Notes: generated by a model from the sequence alone, not told the origin. A stretch of 5,809 bases of DNA from Candidatus Shapirobacteria bacterium CG06_land_8_20_14_3_00_40_12 (GCA_002780135.1 PEWA01000065.1:1-5809); one strand, 5' to 3'. Positions 1 to 5,720 are shown, numbered from the stretch's first letter. Numbers and translations are program-made.

Positions 1-26
1 TCTAAAATATCGGCAGCTTTCTTCAT
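1..26 (-). CDS. 5' end of an unidentified gene, cut by window edge
   Basis: An ATG lies 5 bases after the ftsK stop on the same strand and opens a frame reading MKKAADIL before the window ends. A purine-rich GAAGAA lies about 10 bases upstream and could act as a weak ribosome binding site. The tight spacing fits a further gene of the same operon. Eight residues are too few to name a family. The start resembles those of small helix-turn-helix or cytoskeletal-adaptor proteins, but that is only an impression. Confidence 0.4.
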
Positions 27-31
27 AAAGA

Positions 32-2149
32 TTATTCTTCGTCACTGCTGGAGGTGGCGTGGGGAATAAGAATATCTCTAGCTTTGGCACCATTGACCGG
101 ACCAACTAGACCAGCTGCCTGCATTTCGTCAAGAATTCGGGCTGCCCGGGCATAGCCGACTTTAAGATGGCGCTGTATGAAAGAGGCAGAAGCTTTGCCG
201 GTGTTCCGAATCAACTCGACAGCTTGATTAAAAAGGGCATCGTGATCCTGACCGTCAACCACATTAACATTAGGTGAAAGAGTATTGGGACTTTTAACCG
301 GTTGCTTGACAATTTCATCATTGTAATCGCCGACTTTTTGAGCTTTAAGAAAATCAACTAACCGAGTAATTTCTTTGTCGGAAACAAAACAGCCCTGAAT
401 CCGGATAGGTTTGGCGAGATCTGGCGGAATATAAAGCATGTCACCCCGACCTAAAAGTTTTTCAGCTCCGGGAGAATCAAGAATGACCCGGGAATCCATC
501 ATTGAAGCCACAGCAAAAGCCAAGCGGGCGGGAATATTGGCTTTGATTAGGCCGGTAATAATATTTACGGAAGGGCGCTGGGTGGCTAAAATCAGGTGAA
601 TGCCCACTGCCCGAGCCATTTGGGCAATACGGCAAATATTATCTTCGACTTCGGCCGGTGAAAAAAGCATAATGTCGGCTAACTCATCGATAAGAATTAG
701 AATATAAGGAAGTGACTGAAAGCCGGAGGTGTTGTTATAACCTTCGATGTTTTTAGCGCCAACTTCATTGAATCTTTTATAGCGGTGTTCCATTTCAGTA
801 ACGGCCCATTTTAAGGCAGAGACTACTTTTTCCGGTTCGACAATGACCGGGGTTAACAAGTGAGGAATACCATTGTAGGGAGTTAACTCAACCCGCTTGG
901 GATCGACCATAATCAGACGGACTTCATCAGGAGAAGCCCGAAAAAGAAGGGTGGAGATCCAAGAGTTGATACAGACTGATTTGCCGGAACCGGTTTGGCC
1001 GGCAATAAGAACATGGGGCATTTTGCCGATATCAGCCACTTTGGGTAAACCAGCAACGTCGAAACCGAGAGGAACAGTGATTTTGCTTCTGGCATTTTTC
1101 ATGGCTTCGGATTCGAGAACGGCCCGAATAGGAACAATTTCCAAAGAACGGTTGGGAACCTCAATACCGACTAAGGAGCGGCCGGGAATGGGGGCTTCGA
1201 CTCGAATTTGGCCGCCGGGGGCAGCCAAGGCCATAGCCAAGTCGTTGCTGAGCGACACTATTTTGGCCAATTTAGTACCAAGAGCCACCTCCAGAGCATA
1301 TTGGGTGACGGAGGGGCTGTTGTTGACATCGGCTACTCGGGCAGTGATTCCGAATGAATCAAGAGTTTGTTCAATAATGCCGGCGTTTTTGCGGACATCT
1401 CCCCGATCAGCTTTGGTTCCCGGGGTATCATCAAAAATAGACAGAGGCGGATAAGCCCAAGCCTGATGACTGGAAGAACTCAGAAGCGGACCGGAAAAAA
1501 TAGGATTTGTAGCAGTTTTGATAACCGGAGGCACACCGATGACATAATCATCCTTAATGGATTTTTCCCGGGGGGGAATGTCGGTATTAACCGGAGAATA
1601 GACGGCATCTTCCCGAGTACTTTTGATCTTTTTGCCATGCTTTGGCGATAAACCAAAAGTGATTTTTTTGATAAAGAGAAGGGAGCGGGACAGTGTTTTG
1701 AGAAGTTGAGCAATATTGGTATCAAAAAGAACGACAAAACCAACTATAAAAGCAAAGAAAAAAGTGATAGAAGTAACGACTTCAGAGGAAAAAAGAGAAA
1801 GCATTTGTTCCCACAAAAAAAGGCCAACAACACCTTGTTTAAAAAGGCTTATTCCGGTAATAAACATGATTAAAAAACCAAAAAAAACGTTAGCCTCCCG
1901 AAGAGGGCTTCTGATTTTGGCGAAAAGAAAAGAGATTAACAAAAAAAGAAAGGGAACTAAAACTGAAGCCAAACCAAAAAGACGACTAAGAATTTGGTTG
2001 TATTGAGTGGCAAAAGTCCCCTGCTCCAGAAAAGAAAAGACCGAAATTAGGGATAATATTAAAAAGAAGATAAAAAATATTGATTTGACGGTATCGGGCT
2101 TGAGTCTAAGAGACGGTAATATTCGGTTTTTTCTTCGACCTCGGGGCAT
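32..2149 (-). CDS. ftsK: FtsK/SpoIIIE-family DNA translocase
   Basis: Membrane-anchored, ATP-driven DNA pump that clears and resolves chromosome termini at the division septum. The 705-residue protein has hydrophobic segments near residues 22-41, 53-76, 87-103 and 127-142, which fits the usual four-helix N-terminal anchor. A short variable linker follows (about 150-235), far shorter than in E. coli FtsK and closer to SpoIIIE. The motor holds Walker A GQTGSGKS (384-391), the VDPKRVEL stretch (415-422), Walker B ILILIDELAD (483-492), and LATQRPSVNIITG (521-533). Residues about 634-695 form the winged-helix gamma domain that reads KOPS-type orienting sequences in this family. It is the third gene after csaA and proS, 41 bases beyond the proS stop. 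That gap has no strong Shine-Dalgarno; a weak internal promoter (TTGCTA, 16-base gap, then TAATAC) cannot be excluded. Nothing essential appears missing. Confidence 0.96.
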   Translation of the reverse strand: MPRGRRKNRILPSLRLKPDTVKSIFFIFFLILSLISVFSFLEQGTFATQYNQILSRLFGLASVLVPFLFLLISFLFAKIRSPLREANVFFGFLIMFITGISLFKQGVVGLFLWEQMLSLFSSEVVTSITFFFAFIVGFVVLFDTNIAQLLKTLSRSLLFIKKITFGLSPKHGKKIKSTREDAVYSPVNTDIPPREKSIKDDYVIGVPPVIKTATNPIFSGPLLSSSSHQAWAYPPLSIFDDTPGTKADRGDVRKNAGIIEQTLDSFGITARVADVNNSPSVTQYALEVALGTKLAKIVSLSNDLAMALAAPGGQIRVEAPIPGRSLVGIEVPNRSLEIVPIRAVLESEAMKNARSKITVPLGFDVAGLPKVADIGKMPHVLIAGQTGSGKSVCINSWISTLLFRASPDEVRLIMVDPKRVELTPYNGIPHLLTPVIVEPEKVVSALKWAVTEMEHRYKRFNEVGAKNIEGYNNTSGFQSLPYILILIDELADIMLFSPAEVEDNICRIAQMARAVGIHLILATQRPSVNIITGLIKANIPARLAFAVASMMDSRVILDSPGAEKLLGRGDMLYIPPDLAKPIRIQGCFVSDKEITRLVDFLKAQKVGDYNDEIVKQPVKSPNTLSPNVNVVDGQDHDALFNQAVELIRNTGKASASFIQRHLKVGYARAARILDEMQAAGLVGPVNGAKARDILIPHATSSSDEE

Positions 2150-2190
2150 AGAAACAGTATTACCTATAATTCATTAAGTAGCAAGTATTA

Positions 2191-3612
2191 TTAGTATGAT
2201 AGGGCAAAGAGCCAGCGGTGGTGGGAAACCCCGCCACAGTGGATACACTTACCCTCTTCTTCTTTCGAACCTAGGGGCAGACAACGAGTAGTGGCTTTGG
2301 TATCTTTCTTAATTTCGTTTTCGCAATCAGGATTTTCACACCAAAAAGCTTTTATAAATCCCCGAGTAGTAGCCATAATTTTTTTAAACTCATCGTAAGA
2401 ATCAACAGTAAAGGTGTGGTCATCGGTGAATTTTTTATGTTGGGCGAATAATGATTTTTGAATGGTATTTAATAATTCTTTTATTTTTTTATCAAGATCT
2501 AAGAGTGGCAGGGTAATTTTTTCACCGGTATCACGCCGGCAAAGAGTGACCCGGTTTTCCGACACATCTTTGTCACCGATTTCCAGACGGAGAGGAACAC
2601 CCTTAAGCTCCCATTTATTAAATTTAAAACCAGCGGTTTCACCGTCGGTGGTATCAAGATTAACCCGGAATTTTTTCTTTAAATTAATATTTAAGGTTTG
2701 GGCCAATTTTAAGGCCGTGGCGTGTCCCGGAATCGGAACTATGACGACCTGAATCGGAGCAATAAGGGGCGGAAGTTTGAGACCGTTTTCATCACCATGA
2801 GCCATGATGAGTCCACCAATGGATCGGGTAGATAATCCCCAGGAGTTTTGATAGGGATAGACCTTGGCTTTATTTTTGTCCTGAACCGTCCAATCAAAGG
2901 ATTTGGAAAAATTTTGACTAAGGTCATGAGAGGTGGCTGATTGGAGAGCCTTGCCGTTTGGCATCAAACATTCCAAAGAAAAAGTACTGCCCGCTCCGGC
3001 AAATTTTTCAGCATCACTTTTGACACCCTTGATGCCATACATAGCTAAAAGATCGTTATAAGTTTTTTCGTAAGCATCCAGAGCCCAGAGAACCATATCC
3101 ATATTTTCCTTCGAAGTCAGATGAGCACAGTGACCTTCCTGCCAAAGAAATTCGGAAGTTCGTAAAAAGAGATAGGTCCGTTTTTCCCAACGAACGACAT
3201 TACACCATTGGTTGATAAGAATCGGAAGTTCGCGCCAGGAGCTGGTCCATTTTTTGTACATGCCATACATAATGGTTTCGGAAGTGGGGCGGACAGCTAA
3301 TTTTTCGGTTAATTCCTCTCCCCCACCGATGGTAACAATGGCCAATTGAGGTGAAAAACCCTTGATATGCTCCTTTTCTTTTTGAAGATAATGTATGGGG
3401 ATAAAGAGGGGAAAATAGGCATTTTTGACACCTTTTTCCTTGATCAGTTTGTCCAGAAAAGATTGGATGCCTTCCCAGAGAGCGTAGCCGTAAGGACGAA
3501 TAATCATGCAACCCTTAACCGGAGCATAATCGGCCAACTCGGCTTTGAGCACCACGTCGTTAAACCACTCGGAGAGATCAGCATTAAAGTCTTTAAGTTG
3601 CGATTTAGCCAT
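2191..3612 (-). CDS. proS: Prolyl-tRNA synthetase, archaeal/eukaryote-like type
   Basis: Class II aminoacyl-tRNA synthetase that activates proline with ATP and charges tRNA-Pro in the cytoplasm. The 473 residues include motif 1 (about 34-72), the proline-binding loop RPTSET (108-113), motif 2 (RWEKRTYLFLRTSEFLWQEGH, 141-161) and motif 3 (about 256-282, IGGLIMAHGDENGL). An HGTP anticodon-binding domain covers about 285-385. The C-terminal zinc domain has Cys425, Cys430, Cys456 and Cys459, and the protein ends in Tyr473. These match known features of the Thermus-type enzyme, in which the terminal tyrosine carboxylate reaches toward the active site. There is no inserted editing domain between motifs 2 and 3, as usual for this type. 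The ATG overlaps the csaA stop by one base (TAATG), and a GGAGGT at 3624-3629 lies 11 bases upstream, so translation is probably coupled to csaA. Expression is probably set by the T-box-like leader upstream. Confidence 0.97.
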   Translation of the reverse strand: MAKSQLKDFNADLSEWFNDVVLKAELADYAPVKGCMIIRPYGYALWEGIQSFLDKLIKEKGVKNAYFPLFIPIHYLQKEKEHIKGFSPQLAIVTIGGGEELTEKLAVRPTSETIMYGMYKKWTSSWRELPILINQWCNVVRWEKRTYLFLRTSEFLWQEGHCAHLTSKENMDMVLWALDAYEKTYNDLLAMYGIKGVKSDAEKFAGAGSTFSLECLMPNGKALQSATSHDLSQNFSKSFDWTVQDKNKAKVYPYQNSWGLSTRSIGGLIMAHGDENGLKLPPLIAPIQVVIVPIPGHATALKLAQTLNINLKKKFRVNLDTTDGETAGFKFNKWELKGVPLRLEIGDKDVSENRVTLCRRDTGEKITLPLLDLDKKIKELLNTIQKSLFAQHKKFTDDHTFTVDSYDEFKKIMATTRGFIKAFWCENPDCENEIKKDTKATTRCLPLGSKEEEGKCIHCGGVSHHRWLFALSY

Positions 3613-3947
3613 TAGAATAGTTTACCTCCAATGGTGGCTAAATTTTTATCTGGAACTGCCAGAATGCAATCGTGGTTGTCATCAGGCACTCCAAGAGTTA
3701 AAACTTCCGATAAAAATGGACCGATTTGACGAGGAGGAAAGTTAACTACTCCCAAAACCAATTTACCGACTAGTTCTTCTTTTTTATAATATTTAACGAT
3801 TTGAACACTGGATTTTCTGATACCAATTTCGGCGCCAAAATCGATAGTTAATTTGTAGGCGGGTTTTTTGGCTTCAGGAAAATCATCAACAGAAAGAATC
3901 TTACCAACGCGGATATCAAGCTTGGCAAAATCATCGTAGGTGGCCAT
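3612..3947 (-). CDS. csaA: CsaA-like tRNA-binding OB-fold protein
   Basis: The 111-residue protein is essentially only a tRNA-binding (EMAP/Trbp111-type) OB fold. It carries the CsaA signatures FAKLDIRVGKI (8-18), FPEAKKPAYKLTIDFG (23-38), KSSVQIVKYY (45-54) and VVNFPPRQIGPFLSEVL (67-83), and ends in KLF. CsaA homologues are dimers described as secretion-related chaperones in Bacillus. The fold itself binds structured RNA such as the tRNA elbow. Here the gene is first in an operon, directly after a T-box-like leader and overlapping proS, so a tRNA-related role is plausible; this is inferred from context. The ATG at 3947 begins the first conserved strand and has no Shine-Dalgarno. An all-AU hairpin (3971-3950) ends two bases before the start codon. 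Length matches the family. Confidence 0.95.
   Translation of the reverse strand: MATYDDFAKLDIRVGKILSVDDFPEAKKPAYKLTIDFGAEIGIRKSSVQIVKYYKKEELVGKLVLGVVNFPPRQIGPFLSEVLTLGVPDDNHDCILAVPDKNLATIGGKLF
3624..3629 (-). promoter_or_regulatory. Strong Shine-Dalgarno for proS inside csaA
   Basis: GGAGGT on the minus strand, 11 bases before the proS ATG and within the last codons of csaA. It supports the 3612 start of proS and coupled translation. It also shows that this organism uses anti-SD pairing, in contrast to csaA, which lacks a Shine-Dalgarno. Confidence 0.75.
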
Positions 3948-3949
3948 TG

Positions 3950-3971
3950 AAATATTAAAATAATAATATTT
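3950..3971 (-). promoter_or_regulatory. AU-only hairpin abutting the csaA start codon
   Basis: AAATATT (3971-3965) and AATATTT (3956-3950) are perfect inverted repeats with an 8-base loop, ending two bases before the csaA ATG. There is no GC-rich stem and no U tract after it, so it is not a normal terminator. It could modulate ribosome access in a leader that has no Shine-Dalgarno, but it is weak and may be chance in AT-rich DNA. Confidence 0.35.
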
Positions 3972-3972
3972 G

Positions 3973-4093
3973 AAGGATTCCGAATAAATCGGGATGGTAC
4001 CACCTTACTTGCTTCTTATTTTCTTCTTAACAGAGAGTTCCGTCCCGACATTTCCTTCGGGAAGCTCCACGGCGGGAAACCGCTTCATTGCTT
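3973..4093 (-). promoter_or_regulatory. Short T-box riboswitch-like leader of csaA-proS
   Basis: The minus strand carries AAGTAAGGTGGTACCA (4010-3995), a close match to the T-box consensus AAnnAGGGTGGnACCgCG. The surrounding bases fold as a T-box antiterminator. Helix A1 is AAGG (4006-4003) with CCTT (3976-3973). The 7-base bulge is TGGTACC (4002-3996). Helix A2 is ATCCCGA (3995-3989) with TCGGAAT (3983-3977), with one C-A mismatch and a 5-base loop. The bulge TGGT can pair with a tRNA ending ACCA, and bacterial tRNA-Pro has discriminator A. Upstream there is room only for a very short Stem I. One fold pairs AAGC/GCTT (4093-4090 with 4065-4062) with an AATGA/GGA kink-turn-like internal loop and a hairpin whose loop TTTCCCG exposes CCC. 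A second hairpin is CCCGA/TCGGG (4061-4057 with 4048-4044). Neither a classical specifier loop nor a terminator is clear, so proline specificity rests mainly on the downstream proS. Confidence 0.72.
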
Positions 4094-4099
4094 TCTGTG

Positions 4100-4108
4100 A
4101 TTATAACA
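4100..4108 (-). promoter_or_regulatory. Extended -10 promoter for csaA-proS-ftsK
   Basis: TGTTATAAT on the minus strand is a perfect TATAAT hexamer (4105-4100) with an upstream TGn extension. The expected -35 position (about 4128-4123) falls inside the REP palindrome and reads CGTCTC, which is not a -35. The extended -10 may compensate. Predicted transcription start is near 4093. Confidence 0.6.
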
Positions 4109-4119
4109 TTAAAAACAAC

Positions 4120-4147
4120 GTAGAGACGCACGATCGTACGTCTCTAC
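4120..4147. repeat. REP-like palindrome, variant copy 1
   Basis: A 28-bp near-perfect palindrome. The outer arms GTAGAGACG (4120-4128) and CGTCTCTAC (4139-4147) are identical to those of the other copies. The centre is ACGATCGT flanked by a C/A mismatch, in place of the TTGCATGCAA core of the other copies. It lies just upstream of the csaA-proS promoter and about 250 bp beyond the RAYT stop, forming the left edge of the REP/RAYT block. Confidence 0.85.
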
Positions 4148-4157
4148 AAAACGTCAC

Positions 4158-4358
4158 TTATCTCGAATATTTTCCGAAAGCACTTTCGATGGCAGCAAGG
4201 TCTGCACCTTTTCCGGGATAATCAGCGCCTTTAGCTACTTTTAATCGATCTTGAGCCGTTTCGACTTTTTGGAGCATCCCCGATGCTTTAACAGCTTCCA
4301 CAGTTTGCGCTTTTGCTATCGATGCTGCAGAAGATTGAAACGAATGAATAATATCTAA
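4158..4358 (-). pseudogene. Coding-like remnant, C-terminal fragment, family unknown
   Basis: An open frame of 66 codons ends in TAA at 4160-4158 and is closed upstream by TAG at 4361-4359. It has no ATG at its beginning. The only internal ATG would leave 39 residues, and no Shine-Dalgarno is seen. The peptide (LDIIHSFQSSAASIAKAQTV at its start, KGADYPGKGADLAAIESAF near its end) is protein-like: Ala/Lys/Glu/Gln-rich, helical in the middle, with a PGKG turn. I do not recognise the family. It sits between the RAYT gene and REP copy 1, so it may be the tail of a gene truncated by insertion or rearrangement. It could also be a short gene with an unusual start. It accounts for most of the otherwise empty stretch between 4148 and 4398. 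Confidence 0.4.
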
Positions 4359-4398
4359 CTACCAAACCGTATAGTTGATTTTGGAATAGAAAGCAATA

Positions 4399-5043
4399 CT
4401 ATCGATAGAATTTATCTTTTTCCCAATTAATTGCATTGTTTTGAATATATTGTTTGATGACAATCAATTGTTTTTCGTCTTTGACTATTTCATCATGAAA
4501 TCGTGGTTGCCAGGTAAAAAACATGGTTTTTGGATTGATTAGTCGAGTAACGGCGGATTTGTATGATCGAATTATCGTTGGAATTGAATTTGGTCTTGGA
4601 GAAATCTGGAAGAAAAATTGTTGATTATATTTATTACAGATTTTAGGTAAAGCATTTTTATGTTTATTGATAGAGACGAGGGGGGTGCTGGTAGAGACGT
4701 TGCATGCAACGTCTCTACAACTATTCAACCGGTGCGTCTCTACGGAATTTGGTCGAAGATCTGTTAATTCCAAAAGTATATGAGTATGGTTGGGCATAAT
4801 AACATAATCCAATAATTTTATATTTGAAAAATGTTTGGGAATATCAGCTAAACATTGTCGGGCGAGTTGACCACAGGACGAGTACACCATTGTATTTTCA
4901 ATTATTTTTCCGAAGAAATTATTATGGTTTAGAGTACAAATGGTAATGAAATAGATCCCCGGAGTGGAATAATCCCAATTTTTCAAACGGGGTGAATCGA
5001 TAGAAAATTTATCGGCAAAGATAGAAGGATCGTCAATAGACAT
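4399..5043 (-). CDS. REP-associated tyrosine transposase (RAYT, HUH Y1 family)
   Basis: This 214-residue single-strand DNA transposase is expected to cut and join REP palindromes. It shows the family pattern GIYFITICT (29-37), the HUH motif VIMPNHTHILLEL (81-93, His86 and His88), IIRSYKSAVTRLIN (157-170), FTWQPRFHDEIVKDEKQL (176-193) and IKQYIQNN (196-203), in which Tyr199 is the likely nucleophile. All catalytic residues seem present, so it may be active. About 25-30 extra residues lie between the HUH motif and the IIRSYK helix. Residues about 100-120 are encoded by one full and one half copy of the REP repeat, read in frame as VETHR and CRDVACNVST. There is no Shine-Dalgarno before the ATG. 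The gene is bracketed by REP copies at 5105 and 4120, the usual REP-RAYT arrangement. Unlike IS200 it has no tnpB partner here. Confidence 0.92.
   Translation of the reverse strand: MSIDDPSIFADKFSIDSPRLKNWDYSTPGIYFITICTLNHNNFFGKIIENTMVYSSCGQLARQCLADIPKHFSNIKLLDYVIMPNHTHILLELTDLRPNSVETHRLNSCRDVACNVSTSTPLVSINKHKNALPKICNKYNQQFFFQISPRPNSIPTIIRSYKSAVTRLINPKTMFFTWQPRFHDEIVKDEKQLIVIKQYIQNNAINWEKDKFYR
4691..4718. repeat. REP-like palindrome, copy 2, inside the RAYT gene
   Basis: A perfect 28-bp palindrome whose half is GTAGAGACGTTGCA. It is identical to the copy at 5105-5132. It lies entirely within the RAYT coding sequence and contributes CRDVACNVST to the protein without breaking the frame. Confidence 0.93.
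4732..4743. repeat. REP half-site inside the RAYT gene
   Basis: GTGCGTCTCTAC on the plus strand (GTAGAGACGCAC on the minus strand) is a 12-base match to one arm of REP copy 1 (4120-4131). On the minus strand it is in direct orientation with the arm of copy 2, the two starting 25 bases apart. The matching second arm is not present. Confidence 0.75.
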
Positions 5044-5074
5044 ATAAATATTTTACATTTTTTTCGACGAAGTA

Positions 5075-5093
5075 ATGTTCTTGGTAGGAACAT
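5075..5093. repeat. Short inverted repeat upstream of RAYT
   Basis: ATGTTC (5075-5080) and GAACAT (5088-5093) form a 6-bp inverted repeat around a 7-base loop, between REP copy 3 and the RAYT start. It could be a hairpin in the RAYT leader or a protein-binding site. It is weak evidence on its own. Confidence 0.35.
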
Positions 5094-5104
5094 ATATTTT
5101 TGTG

Positions 5105-5132
5105 GTAGAGACGTTGCATGCAACGTCTCTAC
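5105..5132. repeat. REP-like palindrome, copy 3
   Basis: A perfect 28-bp palindrome (half GTAGAGACGTTGCA), identical to copy 2. It sits between the toxin stop (5157) and the RAYT start (5043). With copy 1 it brackets the RAYT gene. No T tract follows on either strand, so terminator function is not evident, though the hairpin would separate the two transcription units. Confidence 0.93.
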
Positions 5133-5156
5133 ACAATATAAAAACAATCTTATACC

Positions 5157-5431
5157 TCAATAATCAAGGGCAAAACCATCGGTTGGCGGCCGGTTTAATT
5201 TAATCCTTAATACTTGTCGATAATGATTGGTGATGGTGATAACTTCAATATTGCCCTTGACGAAGACAAAAATAACCCGATATTGGCGATCAAGACGGAA
5301 ACGATAAAGACCTTTTGTCTTGGGTTCGAGTAGTTCGAGATTTAGACCGGGATGGTATGGATTTTTTAAAAGAAAGTTAAGTTGTTTTTTAGGTACTTGT
5401 TTTGGCGGGGAGTCAGGGACAAACTGTTCAT
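5157..5431 (-). pseudogene. RelE/ParE-like toxin, frameshifted at codon 2
   Basis: From 5423 to 5157 the minus strand encodes an uninterrupted RelE/ParE-superfamily toxin. It contains FVPDSPPK, FLLKNPYHPGLNLELLE, the core GLYRFRLDRQYRVIF, and a last strand IEVITITNHYRQ, and ends in LDY. This frame has no ATG, GTG or TTG before its first conserved residue. The obvious start, an ATG at 5431-5429 overlapping the antitoxin TGA as TGATG, is one base out of frame and reads only 21 codons (MNSLSLTP...). Adding one A to the ATGAAC run gives MKQFVPDS and a normal 91-residue toxin. By family it would be a ribosome-dependent mRNA interferase or gyrase-type toxin; the sequence does not decide which. The gene is therefore probably inactivated, or the base was lost in assembly. 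The rest of the frame is undegraded, so the event would be recent. Confidence 0.8.
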
Positions 5432-5715
5432 CAATTAAAGGTCTTGCTTTCTTTTAAACCAGTCTCTAAATCTTTTAAAAACCGGGGATTGTATTTTTTG
5501 GTTTTAGCAAAACTTTTAATCACCGAACTGGTACTTAAATCGGCCGGTTCAATAAAAGGAGAGGTGGTACTCTGAGACACCAATTCAGGCCGAAGGGTAA
5601 TAAAGCGAATTAGGGTACGAAAAAATTCGCTTCTATTTTCAAAATCATAAAGCTTGATAAAGCGATCAATGATTTTATTTTGTTGGGCGGTAATGGAAAT
5701 ATTGACAGTGGCCAT
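5431..5715 (-). CDS. Ribbon-helix-helix antitoxin and autorepressor
   Basis: This 94-residue protein has a CopG/ParD-like ribbon-helix-helix N-terminus: strand ATVNISIT (2-9), helix A QQNKIIDRFIKLYD (11-24), turn FENRSE, helix B SEFFRTLIRFIT (29-40). The remaining 50 residues are polar and Ser/Thr/Lys-rich, as expected for the flexible toxin-wrapping tail. Proteins of this kind dimerise, bind the operator of their own operon and neutralise the toxin encoded next. The stop TGA overlaps the toxin ATG by one base (TGATG). The start at 5715 is preceded by a strong promoter so close that the predicted transcript begins at or within a base of the ATG, so translation is probably leaderless; there is no Shine-Dalgarno. 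An inverted repeat over the promoter is the likely operator. The nearest named family is uncertain. Confidence 0.85.
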   Translation of the reverse strand: MATVNISITAQQNKIIDRFIKLYDFENRSEFFRTLIRFITLRPELVSQSTTSPFIEPADLSTSSVIKSFAKTKKYNPRFLKDLETGLKESKTFN

Positions 5716-5720
5716 GGAGT

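Noticed and set aside
897..1454. 185-codon plus-strand open frame opposite ftsK
   Set aside because: It lies wholly antisense to the conserved FtsK motor domain, and its peptide has no recognisable domain. It is explained by the codon composition of ftsK.
2150..2190. Independent promoter for ftsK
   Set aside because: TTGCTA with a 16-base gap to TAATAC is a weak match in AT-rich DNA. Co-transcription with proS explains the layout.
3950..3990. Intrinsic terminator after the T-box antiterminator
   Set aside because: Only an A/T hairpin and a 5-7 bp imperfect stem are present, with no GC-rich stem followed by a U run. A transcription-attenuation mechanism is therefore not supported.
3994..4221. 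75-codon plus-strand frame across the csaA leader and REP copy 1
   Set aside because: It runs antisense through the T-box-like leader and the REP palindrome (VETHDRTSLQ is REP translation). No ribosome binding site or family resemblance is seen.
4120..5132. Repeats as a CRISPR array
   Set aside because: There are only three full copies at irregular spacings of 571 and 414 bp, they are perfect palindromes, and one lies inside a gene. This fits REP elements, not CRISPR.
5105..5132. REP copy 3 as an intrinsic terminator
   Set aside because: The hairpin is stable, but no T tract follows on either strand.
5366..5431. Short ORF MNSLSLTPRQN... as a real peptide
   Set aside because: It is the out-of-frame reading from the toxin start and ends after 21 codons, while the alternative frame encodes a clear toxin.
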